DNA of 43,510 nucleotides, taken from NCBI GenBank assembly GCA_017532085.1, contig JAFXJT010000071.1:1-43510 (forward strand), written 5' to 3'. The number at the start of each line of letters is the position of its first letter. Positions within the stretch are counted from its first letter, which is position 1. The translations under genes and the position numbers were made by a program. This DNA comes from Oscillospiraceae bacterium. GTDB taxonomy: Bacteria > Bacillota > Clostridia > Oscillospirales > Ruminococcaceae. This document shows, piece after piece, positions 34,715-42,037 of this stretch. The notes under the pieces were generated by a model. The model saw only the letters and a program-made list of their open reading frames with translations. It made no database searches and was not told where the DNA came from.

Positions 34715-34789
34715 GATAGGGTAAAATGCGCATTTTGCGGATTGCCGACGATGCGCCAATCAATCACAATGGAATTGGAGGAATGTATC

Positions 34790-35713
34790 ATGTCTTTTGA
34801 CCGTTTGATCTCAAAAATTATCATCATGAAAAACCCTACCGTAGCAGGCCTCGATCCCAAGCTGGAGTATGTTCCGGAATATCTGAAAAAGAGCTTTCTC
34901 AACGAGGATGGTGAAACTTTGAAGGCTGCTGCCAAGGCGATCTTCAAATATAACCAGCAGATTATTGATGCCATTTGTGATATTGTGCCTGCTGTGAAGC
35001 TGCAGGCTGCATATTATGAGATGTATGGCCATCATGGTGTCAAGACAATGGAGCGCACCATCCGCTATGCAAGACTGCGCGGTATGTATGTGATTACAGA
35101 TGGCAAGCGCAATGATATCGGTGCAACTATGGAGGCATATACTGCTGCACATTTGGGCTCCTGCACCATTGGTGAGAGCGAGTGCGAGCCGTTTGGCGCC
35201 GATGCTTTGACAGTCAACGGCTACCTGGGTACCGATGGCATTACGCCGCTGCTGAAGGTTTGCAAGCAGCGTGACAGAGGCATTTTCGTTCTCTGCAAGA
35301 CTTCCAACCCTTCCTCCGGAGAGTTCCAGGATCTGCTGATTGATGGCGTACCGCTGTATGCCAGAATGGGCGATAAGTGCGAGGAGTGGGGTGCTGATAC
35401 GATTGGCGCCTATGGTTACAGTGCGGTTGGTGCTGTGGTAGGTGCAACCTATCCCGAACAGCTTGTTGAGCTGCGTAAGCGGATGCCGCATACCATGTTC
35501 TTGGTGCCCGGCTATGGCGCGCAGGGCGGCGGTGCTGCAGGCATTGCAGGCGGCTTCGATGAAAATGGTCTGGGTGCTATTGTGAACAGCTCCCGCGCTA
35601 TCCTTTGTGCATATCAGAAGGAACAATGCGATGAGCGTGATTTTGCACAGGCTGCTCGCCGTGAAGCAATCCGCATGCGTGAGGATCTGACCACATACGT
35701 TAAAATCAGTTAA
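34790..35713 (+). CDS. pyrF: Orotidine 5'-phosphate decarboxylase (type 2)
   Basis: A 307-residue TIM-barrel enzyme making UMP from OMP. The length and the catalytic segment ITDGKRNDIGATMEAY (Asp-Lys-x-x-Asp array) are those of the longer type 2 OMP decarboxylases. The phosphate-binding end LVPGYGAQGGG is intact, followed by IVNSSRAILCAY. ATG 34790 is chosen because TTGGAGG lies eight bases upstream; the longer open frame upstream contains the promoter. It is the first gene of the pyr operon. Confidence 0.95.
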   Translation: MSFDRLISKIIIMKNPTVAGLDPKLEYVPEYLKKSFLNEDGETLKAAAKAIFKYNQQIIDAICDIVPAVKLQAAYYEMYGHHGVKTMERTIRYARLRGMYVITDGKRNDIGATMEAYTAAHLGSCTIGESECEPFGADALTVNGYLGTDGITPLLKVCKQRDRGIFVLCKTSNPSSGEFQDLLIDGVPLYARMGDKCEEWGADTIGAYGYSAVGAVVGATYPEQLVELRKRMPHTMFLVPGYGAQGGGAAGIAGGFDENGLGAIVNSSRAILCAYQKEQCDERDFAQAARREAIRMREDLTTYVKIS

Positions 35714-35734
35714 GATAAACGGAGCGTTATCATC

Positions 35735-36538
35735 ATGTGTCAATCAACGAACAATATTATCATTCCGACGCTGCGCTATCCTGTACGCTGTATGGAGCAG
35801 CTGAATATGACCACCTGGAGCATGGTGGTGGATTGCCCTGAGGTTGCAGCAAAGGCTGTGCCGGGACAGTTTGTCCATTTGCTGCCTGATGGTAACTATA
35901 CACTGCGCCGTCCGATTTCCATTTGTGAGATCAATCGGAGCGCCGGTACCTTGCGGCTGGTGTTTGAAGTGCGCGGGGAAGGAACCGAGACGCTTTCGCA
36001 TCTGCGTGCCGGTGATATGGTCAATCTTTTAGGATCGCTGGGACATGGCTTTACGCTGCTGGAGCAGAAGCAGCCGGTTATTCTCATTGGCGGCGGCATC
36101 GGTACTCCGCCCATGCTGCCTCTGGCGCAGTATTACGGAGAACAGGCAACGGTGATCTGTGGTTTCCGCAATGCAGGAGCCGCAATTTTGCAGCAAGATT
36201 TTGCAAAAGCCGGTGCGCAAACCGTTCTTTGCACCGATGACGGCAGCGCAGGACATCATGGTCTTGTGACACAGCCTCTTGCAGAGCTGATCAACGAGCG
36301 TAAGCCTGCAATGCTCTATGCCTGCGGACCCATGCCGATGCTCAGAGCCATTGCCAATATGGCAAAGGCACAGGGGATTCCTTGCGAGGTATCTCTGGAA
36401 GAGCGTATGGGCTGCGGTGTGGGAGCCTGTCTTGTTTGCGCTTGCAATATTTATCTGGATGACGGTTCTGTGCATGCAGGACATGTATGCAAGGATGGCC
36501 CGGTATTCGATGCGGAAAGGGTGGTTTGGAATGGCTGA
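35735..36538 (+). CDS. pyrK: Dihydroorotate dehydrogenase electron transfer subunit
   Basis: A 267-residue flavin-iron-sulfur protein passing electrons from PyrD to NAD. It shows the FAD motif RRPISICEI, the NAD-binding IGGGIGTPPMLPLA, the ACGPMPML turn, and the [2Fe-2S] cysteines in ERMGCGVGACLVCAC plus the later Cys in HVCKDGPVF. Length is typical for PyrK. The ATG at 35735 follows CGGAG by 10 bases. It overlaps pyrD by eight bases. Confidence 0.95.
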   Translation: MCQSTNNIIIPTLRYPVRCMEQLNMTTWSMVVDCPEVAAKAVPGQFVHLLPDGNYTLRRPISICEINRSAGTLRLVFEVRGEGTETLSHLRAGDMVNLLGSLGHGFTLLEQKQPVILIGGGIGTPPMLPLAQYYGEQATVICGFRNAGAAILQQDFAKAGAQTVLCTDDGSAGHHGLVTQPLAELINERKPAMLYACGPMPMLRAIANMAKAQGIPCEVSLEERMGCGVGACLVCACNIYLDDGSVHAGHVCKDGPVFDAERVVWNG

Positions 36539-37442
36539 TTTATCTGTAACTGTTTGTGGAGTTCCGTTCAAGAATCCGATCATTCCGGCATCCGGTGTCT
36601 TTGGATATGGCAGAGAATATGCGCAGTATTATCCGCTTTCTATGCTGGGTGGCATTGCCGCAAAGGGTACGACACCCTTGAAGCAGAACGGAAATCCGGC
36701 ACCTCGTATTGCCGAAACACCTGCCGGCATGCTGAATTCTGTGGGATTGCAGAATCCCGGCATGGAGGCTTTTATTCATAATGAGCTGCCTTGGCTGCTG
36801 CAGCAGGATACTGTTGTTCTTGCAAATTTTGCGGGACCTTCTCCCGAAGCCTGTGCGGAATCGGCTGCAAAACTGGACGCAACCGATGTGCATATGTTGG
36901 AACTGAATATTTCTTGTCCCAATGTCAAAAACGGCGGTCTGGCATTTGGTGCGCAGGCAGATACGGCTGCTGCGATGGTGCGTGCAGTGCGGAATGCAAC
37001 GAAAAAGCCTCTGGTAGTCAAGTTATCTCCCAATGTCACAGATATTACCGAGATTGCCCGTGCAGTGGAAGCAGAGGGCGCCGATGCGGTATCGCTGATC
37101 AACACCTTGCTGGGAATGCGGATTGATCTTCGCACACGCAGACCGATTCTTCGTAATAATACCGGCGGTCTTTCGGGTCCTGCGGTATTTCCTGTGGCGG
37201 TACGCATGGTATGGCAGGTATCCAATGCAGTCAAGATCCCTGTAATTGGTATGGGCGGTGTTGCAAGCGGAAAGGATGCTGCTGAGCTGATGATGGCCGG
37301 AGCATCTGCCGTGCAGGTAGGCACTGCAGTTCTCACCGATCCTTATGCTCCATTGCGAATTGTGCAGGAGCTGAATGCATTCTTGGATGAAAACGGGATT
37401 GCATCGGCTGCGGAATTAACGGGTACTATGCAGCCATGGTAA
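36531..37442 (+). CDS. pyrD: Dihydroorotate dehydrogenase (NAD-type, class 1B)
   Basis: A 303-residue FMN-binding TIM barrel. Class 1B signs are IIPASGVFGYG, the KGTTP loop, NSVGLQNPG and the catalytic Cys in ELNISCPNVKNGG. The phosphate-binding IGMGGVASGKDA and VQVGTAV complete the FMN site. It forms the heterotetramer with PyrK. ATG 36531 overlaps the pyrK stop (ATGGCTGA), so translation is coupled. It ends seven bases inside the next gene. Confidence 0.96.
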   Translation: MADLSVTVCGVPFKNPIIPASGVFGYGREYAQYYPLSMLGGIAAKGTTPLKQNGNPAPRIAETPAGMLNSVGLQNPGMEAFIHNELPWLLQQDTVVLANFAGPSPEACAESAAKLDATDVHMLELNISCPNVKNGGLAFGAQADTAAAMVRAVRNATKKPLVVKLSPNVTDITEIARAVEAEGADAVSLINTLLGMRIDLRTRRPILRNNTGGLSGPAVFPVAVRMVWQVSNAVKIPVIGMGGVASGKDAAELMMAGASAVQVGTAVLTDPYAPLRIVQELNAFLDENGIASAAELTGTMQPW

Positions 37443-38137
37443 CAAAGACAACGACCATTTACCTCGTTCGCCATGCGGAGGCAGAGGGGAATGTGAAAGA
37501 ATTCTTTCAGGGGAATACTGATACGGAAATCACGGCACAGGGAAGAAAACAACTGGAGTATCTTGCAGAGCGTTTTCGTGAGGTTCCATTGGATGCTGTG
37601 ATCAGCAGTCCCTTCCATCGTGCGTTGGAAACCGCAAAAGCGGTCAATGCCCATCATGATCTGGAAATCCGGACAGCCTATCGCCTGCGTGAGATCAACG
37701 GCGGCGATTGGGAGGGCAGAGCGTGGTCAGAGCTGCCTTCGCTTTATCCTGCAGAGCTGGATTTGTGGCAGAATCGGATGTGGGAGTTTTGTGCACCCAA
37801 GGGTGAGGCCATGAAGGAAGTATATTCTCGTATGCGGGAAATGCTGCAGCGGATTGCTGTGGAATATGCAGGCAAGACCGTTGCGGTGGTTTCGCATGGC
37901 TGTGCACTGCGGAATTTTCTCTGCTGGGTGGAATTCAATGATATTACACGTCTGCATGATGTGGGTTGGGCAGATAACACGGCGGTTTCTCTCGTGACCT
38001 GTGCGGTGACGGAAACCTCAAGACGATGGACGCTGGAATTTAAAAATGATGCGTCTCATTTGCCGGAAGAATGCTCAACACTGCATCATTCTCAATGGTG
38101 CCGATATGAAACCGAAAAGGAGGAAGCTGCAACATGA
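37436..38137 (+). CDS. Histidine phosphatase family protein
   Basis: A 233-residue protein of the phosphoglycerate mutase/acid phosphatase superfamily. The phospho-accepting His is in YLVRHAEAEGN, the Arg in SSPFHRALETA, a Glu in REINGGDWEG, and the second His in VVSHGCALRNFL. The substrate is unknown; relatives include CobC, SixA and broad phosphatases. The ATG at 37436 overlaps the pyrD stop by seven bases, and the stop overlaps the next gene by four, so it is translationally embedded in the pyr operon. A nucleotide-related role is possible but only suggested by position. Confidence 0.87.
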   Translation: MVTKTTTIYLVRHAEAEGNVKEFFQGNTDTEITAQGRKQLEYLAERFREVPLDAVISSPFHRALETAKAVNAHHDLEIRTAYRLREINGGDWEGRAWSELPSLYPAELDLWQNRMWEFCAPKGEAMKEVYSRMREMLQRIAVEYAGKTVAVVSHGCALRNFLCWVEFNDITRLHDVGWADNTAVSLVTCAVTETSRRWTLEFKNDASHLPEECSTLHHSQWCRYETEKEEAAT

Positions 38138-38559
38138 TCCTGTTCGCCGTGGATTTTGGCGATGTACGCACCGGCTGGGCAGTTTGTGATCGTACGGAGC
38201 TGCTGGCTTCTCCACATGGTGTGCTGACTGAGCCTGATTTTGCGTTGTGTGCAGAAAAAACCGCACAGGCTGCCAAGGAAGCTCGTGCGGAAGAGATTGT
38301 AGTGGGATATCCGAAAAATATGGATGGAAGCTGCGGCGAACGTGCTCAGAAATGCGAGCAGTTTGCACAGCTCCTGCGAGAACTGACACAGCTTCCGGTC
38401 ACGCTCTGGGATGAACGCTGCACCACCGTTTCTGCCCATCGGATCTTAAACCAGACCAATACACGCGGCAAGAAGCGAAAAGCTGTGGTCGATGCAGTTG
38501 CAGCAGTGCTGATTCTGGAAAGCTATATGGGATATCGGCGGTCAAGCGGCATGGTCTGA
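38134..38559 (+). CDS. ruvX: RuvX/YqgF family RNase H-fold protein
   Basis: A 141-residue RNase H-like protein. Signs are FAVDFGDVRTGWAVCD (first Asp), VVGYPKNMDGSCGERA, LWDERCTTVSAHRIL (Glu) and VDAVAAVLILESYM (last Asp). The family acts in 16S rRNA 5' processing (YqgF) and was proposed as a Holliday junction resolvase. Overlap with the previous gene is ATGA, with AAAGGAGG 10 bases upstream. It is the last gene of the operon; no clear terminator follows. Confidence 0.9.
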   Translation: MILFAVDFGDVRTGWAVCDRTELLASPHGVLTEPDFALCAEKTAQAAKEARAEEIVVGYPKNMDGSCGERAQKCEQFAQLLRELTQLPVTLWDERCTTVSAHRILNQTNTRGKKRKAVVDAVAAVLILESYMGYRRSSGMV

Positions 38560-38564
38560 ACGGA

Positions 38565-38741
38565 TTACATATGCAGAATGCCGGAAACGCTGTCCCAGAC
38601 ATCGCCTACGGCTTGAACTGCTTTGATCGTGCGGCGCTTCAGACGAGTTTTTTCGCTGCAGCTGGCACGTGTTACAAAATACCCGATGGTGCCCACTGTG
38701 ACACCGAGAGCAACTCCTTTTGCAAGTGCTTTGTATTGCAT
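38565..38741 (-). CDS. Small 58-residue membrane protein
   Basis: ATG 38741 lies nine bases after AAAGGAG, giving a 58-residue product with one hydrophobic helix (GVALGVTVGTIGYFVT), a basic stretch (KTRLKRR) and an amphipathic tail ending in DVWDSVSGILHM. It resembles YtxH-type small membrane proteins in layout but not clearly in sequence. The strong ribosome site is the main reason to believe it. It converges with ruvX, ending five bases away. Function unknown. Confidence 0.62.
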   Translation of the reverse strand: MQYKALAKGVALGVTVGTIGYFVTRASCSEKTRLKRRTIKAVQAVGDVWDSVSGILHM

Positions 38742-38858
38742 AGCCCTGATCTCCTTTGTTGATATCACATTGTAATATACGGGGGATATTTGTATTGTTC
38801 CGTGATGAAAGCGAGCTATGCAAGGGAGAATTTTCCGAATTGAGAGGAGCGTTTTTAC

Positions 38859-39407
38859 TTGCTGAAGCTGAATCTTGTGCTGGTAGAGCCCAGAATCCCA
38901 CAAAATACCGGCAGCATTGCCCGTACTTGTGCGGTGACCGGTGCAAAGCTGCATCTGGTGCATCCGCTGGGATTTGCGATTGACGAATCCAGATTGAAGC
39001 GGGCGGGGCTTGATTACTGGGATAAACTGGAAATCTTTCATTATCCGAATGTTGAAGCGTTTTTTGCGCAAAATCCAGCTTGCGGCACAACGAATCCGTA
39101 TTTTTATTTTACGGCAAAAACCGGTACACTCTATACCGATGTCAGCTATCCCGAAGAAACCTACCTGTTTTTTGGCAGAGAGGACAGGGGATTGGATGAG
39201 TCCATGTTATTGGCGCATCCTGAACGCTGCGTGCGAATTCCTATGCGGGAAACCCTGCGCTGTCTGAACATCTCCAATGCAGTTACCGTAGCAGCTTATG
39301 AGGTGCTGCGGCAGCATCGTTTCGAAGGTTTGTGTATGGATGGCAGATTGGCACAGTCGGAGTGGGAACCGGAAACACCCAGAGCATTTGATATCAGTCA
39401 GATCTGA
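38859..39407 (+). CDS. trmL: tRNA (cytidine/uridine-34 2'-O)-methyltransferase
   Basis: A 182-residue SPOUT methyltransferase that methylates the wobble ribose of tRNA-Leu isoacceptors. Motif 1 is LVLVEPRIPQNTGSIART, motif 2 LFFGREDRGLDE, and motif 3 IPMRETLRCLNISNAVTVAAYE, which builds the knotted SAM site. The start is TTG 38859, nine bases after GAGGAG; no ATG would preserve motif 1. A DegV gene follows after about 90 bases. No firm promoter was identified. Confidence 0.93.
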   Translation: MLKLNLVLVEPRIPQNTGSIARTCAVTGAKLHLVHPLGFAIDESRLKRAGLDYWDKLEIFHYPNVEAFFAQNPACGTTNPYFYFTAKTGTLYTDVSYPEETYLFFGREDRGLDESMLLAHPERCVRIPMRETLRCLNISNAVTVAAYEVLRQHRFEGLCMDGRLAQSEWEPETPRAFDISQI

Positions 39408-39496
39408 AACAGATTTTGCTGCAAATGAATGATACAGACAACAAAACAGACAATGTACATGACGGGATACCCGTTTCGTGCGGAAAGGACAATGAT

Positions 39497-40390
39497 ATGC
39501 TGAAAGAGAGAATCAAACTGATGACCGACACCTGCAGCGATATCCCGAAATCGTTGGCAGATGAACTGGGAATCCGGATGCTTTGTTTTCCTGTTATGGT
39601 AGATGGCGAAAGCTATCGGGAGGTGCAGGATTTTACCAAGGAGGAGTTCTATGAGAAGATCGCTTCTGCAAAAGAATATCCTACCACTGCACAGTTGACT
39701 CCCTTTGAAATTCGTGAAGCGTTTGAGGCGCTTTATCAAGAGGGCTATACAGATGTGATTTATGTGACCATCGGCAGCGGCGGCTCTGCAACGCATGGCA
39801 ATGCAATTGTGGCTCGCGAGCAGTTCTATCAAGAAGCGATGCAGCAAGATCGTCCCATGCGGATTCATCTGGTGGATGGCAGAAATTATACCGCAACCTA
39901 TGGATATGCAGTCGTTGAGGCAGGCAAAATGCTTCGGAGAGGCGCTTCGGTACAGGAGATGTTGGATTATCTGGAGGATTGGACCGCTTCGGCATCGGTT
40001 TATTTTGTACCGCTGACTTTGAAATATGCCAAACGCTCCGGAAGAATCAGTGCAACGGCGGCTTTTGCCGGCGAACTGTTGGGACTGAGACCCGTCTGCG
40101 AGATCACGGATTGTAAAAATACGATTCTGTATAAGGTGCGTGGAGAACAGCATATCATCCCAAAGCTCGTTGAAATTGCCAGAGAGCGTATGATTCCCCA
40201 TACACCCTATCTGGTTCTGGCGGGTAAGGATAATACGCTTGCCAAAGAGCTGGCTGCGGTATTGACCAAACAGCTTGGCTATCCTCCGGCAATCGAATGG
40301 AAGATCGGCGCAACCGTAACCTGCAATGCAGGTCCGGAGGTTGTAGGTCTCGTAATCCGACAGATGCGCAGAGGAACAATGCCGGAATAA
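39497..40390 (+). CDS. DegV family fatty-acid-binding protein
   Basis: A 297-residue two-domain protein of the DegV/FakB family. Signs are the N-terminal LMTDTCSDIPKSLADEL, the TTAQLTPFEIREAF segment, the VTIGSGGSATHGNA loop that holds the carboxylate in FakB, and the C-terminal KIGATVTCNAGPEVVG. FakB proteins present fatty acids to the FakA kinase; whether this paralogue does is unknown and no fakA is nearby. ATG 39497 is preferred to TTG/ATG codons upstream because AAAGGA lies seven bases before it. Confidence 0.9.
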   Translation: MLKERIKLMTDTCSDIPKSLADELGIRMLCFPVMVDGESYREVQDFTKEEFYEKIASAKEYPTTAQLTPFEIREAFEALYQEGYTDVIYVTIGSGGSATHGNAIVAREQFYQEAMQQDRPMRIHLVDGRNYTATYGYAVVEAGKMLRRGASVQEMLDYLEDWTASASVYFVPLTLKYAKRSGRISATAAFAGELLGLRPVCEITDCKNTILYKVRGEQHIIPKLVEIARERMIPHTPYLVLAGKDNTLAKELAAVLTKQLGYPPAIEWKIGATVTCNAGPEVVGLVIRQMRRGTMPE

Positions 40391-40428
40391 TCCGGAAAGC
40401 GTTTTGAATGATACGATGTTGATATAAG

Positions 40429-40463
40429 AAAACAGCGGCAAATCATAGATTTGCCGCTGTTTT
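40429..40463. terminator. Bidirectional terminator between degV and the ROK gene
   Basis: A perfect 16-bp inverted repeat (AAAACAGCGGCAAATC and GATTTGCCGCTGTTTT) with a three-base loop lies between convergent genes, with T runs on both strands. Confidence 0.9.
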
Positions 40464-40508
40464 CTGCCAAAAGGAGAGTATATTATGAGAAAAGGGGGAG
40501 GAATTGTC

Positions 40509-41729
40509 TTATAATAAACCGCCTTGTGCAAAGAACATGGTATCGGCGGCGTAAATACAACCTGCAAGAAAGCTCTTTTCCGCATCGATATGGCTTAAAA
40601 TGACGCGGTCACTTTGCTCGATTCCGGAAATATCATGGAGATAGTTTCGCAGGGTTGTCAATGCTTTGGCTGAGAAATGATAGTTTTGCAGGATTGCATG
40701 ATCTGCAAATTGTGTCAGCATCATGTTGTGCAGCAGAGATGCCAGCATGTATAAAGTGTGATCCAGAACAGCTGAAACACCCGGATCATGCTGCTCATAG
40801 GCAGAATTAGACTTTTCAACGGTAAACTGCGAAGGATCACCGTTGCAGAGCGCATACAGGATGGGCGTTTTTTCTGCACTGAAAATGGATTTGATCCGCT
40901 CCGTAATAGCAGACTGTGTCAGCTCGGCGTGTACAGAGCCATCGGGATATCCTTCGGCCTTGGAACCGCCCGGATTGATAATAACACGGCCGATGTTATC
41001 GGTGCGCAGGATACAGCGCCGCAGCAAAGTGTTATCGCTGAGGACGGCGAGATTATATTGGTTGCCGTGATACAGCAGAAGCTGATTCTGATGCGAACCC
41101 TTGGTATAATCCAAATTTGCCATAGCATACAGTGCAATGGCATTGCCGCAATGCACGGGAATGTTTAGCTCCAGTTCCAGCATATAACGAAGCTTGGAAA
41201 AATCAGGGGCATCTTCCTTAATCTCGGCGCGCATCTGTTCCCAGCGCATGGGTACAATACCCACACCCAGACCGAGCAGCTGCTTGGTTGTCAGATTGCT
41301 GTTTTTCATCATCTGATGGCAGGCTGTCGCAATAAACGAAATGATATCCTGCTGATCGGTGGTCTCATCGAGCGTCATATAATCCTTATCCAGCACTTCT
41401 CCGGCAAGATTGGTTAAGCCTACGCTGATATCATTTTCATTGATCATGGCGCCCAAAACAAATTTATAATTATGATGGATGCCAATCAGAATTTTACGTC
41501 TGCCTTTTTTGAGGTTATCATAATCAACAGGAGCTTCACCAAGCTCGGTCAAAACGCCCTGTTCGATCATGTCGTTGGTGATGATAGTCACAGCGGCACG
41601 TGTCAAAGCAAGCTGTGAGGCGATATCCACACGTGAGGTGGGACCGTGTTCGCGCAGTACGTGCAGAATCTGTTTGCGATTCTGCCGCTTCAAATCAAGT
41701 TTACTAATACCCTTTGTTTCCATACTCAT
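40509..41729 (-). CDS. ROK-type transcriptional regulator lacking the zinc motif
   Basis: A 404-406-residue protein with an N-terminal MarR-like winged helix (residues about 12-65: KQILHVLREHGPTSRVDIA, LTRAAVTIITNDMI) and a ROK-like actin-fold domain (VLGAMINENDISVGLTNLAGEVL; LLGLGVGIVP). The usual ExGH and CxCGxxGC zinc motifs are missing: the corresponding region reads DNIGRV then GSKAEGYPDGS. Sugar recognition through zinc-held His is therefore unlikely. ATG 41723 fits the AGGAG spacing (nine bases) better than ATG 41729 (three). A palindrome near its promoter suggests autoregulation. No sugar-use genes adjoin, so its ligand is unknown. Confidence 0.82.
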   Translation of the reverse strand: MSMETKGISKLDLKRQNRKQILHVLREHGPTSRVDIASQLALTRAAVTIITNDMIEQGVLTELGEAPVDYDNLKKGRRKILIGIHHNYKFVLGAMINENDISVGLTNLAGEVLDKDYMTLDETTDQQDIISFIATACHQMMKNSNLTTKQLLGLGVGIVPMRWEQMRAEIKEDAPDFSKLRYMLELELNIPVHCGNAIALYAMANLDYTKGSHQNQLLLYHGNQYNLAVLSDNTLLRRCILRTDNIGRVIINPGGSKAEGYPDGSVHAELTQSAITERIKSIFSAEKTPILYALCNGDPSQFTVEKSNSAYEQHDPGVSAVLDHTLYMLASLLHNMMLTQFADHAILQNYHFSAKALTTLRNYLHDISGIEQSDRVILSHIDAEKSFLAGCIYAADTMFFAQGGLL

Positions 41730-41800
41730 ACACTCCTAACTCAATGCAAAACAAATACAGTAGGGGATGCGATTGGTCCGGCTTTTGCCGTGTACCAAAG

Positions 41801-41820
41801 AATTCTATTTAGTTAGAATT
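41801..41820. promoter_or_regulatory. Candidate operator upstream of the ROK gene
   Basis: AATTCTA (41801-41807) and TAGAATT (41814-41820) form a perfect inverted repeat with a six-base centre. It lies 11 bases downstream of a minus-strand TATAAT (41837-41832), a typical repressor position. ROK repressors such as XylR and NagC bind inverted repeats of this size. Confidence 0.5.
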
Positions 41821-41983
41821 AACATGAATATATTATAACCATTTTTTATGAACGAATAGTGAAGATATTATGATTATACTGTAAACTTAATGAAAATGAT
41901 AAAAAAATTTCCAACGCTTTGGAGTGTTTTTGTTGTATTACATGAAAGCGCTGTGGATTATTTTCTTTTTGCGACAAAAAACA

Positions 41984-42012
41984 ACAGCGGATTTCCAACA
42001 GAAATCCGCTGT
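41984..42012 (-). terminator. Terminator of the YfhO-like gene
   Basis: A perfect 12-bp inverted repeat (ACAGCGGATTTC and GAAATCCGCTGT) with a five-base loop lies 25 bases past the stop, followed on the minus strand by TGTTTTTTG. Confidence 0.85.
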
Positions 42013-42037
42013 TTGCATGAATAAAAATAGGATTATA

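Larger units (their letters stand above)
41730..42037. other. 308-base AT-rich intergenic region
   Basis: No supported gene lies here. It holds the palindrome at 41801-41820, a TATAAT at 41837-41832 (minus strand, poor -35) as the likely ROK promoter, a second TATAAT at 41878-41873, and the terminator of the YfhO-like gene. The AT content is clearly higher than in flanking genes. Confidence 0.6.

Noticed and set aside
34715-34789. PyrR-type attenuator or riboswitch in the pyrF leader
   Set aside because: Only a small AAAATGC/GCATTTT palindrome and a five-base stem are present, with no anti-terminator or terminator pair and too little length.
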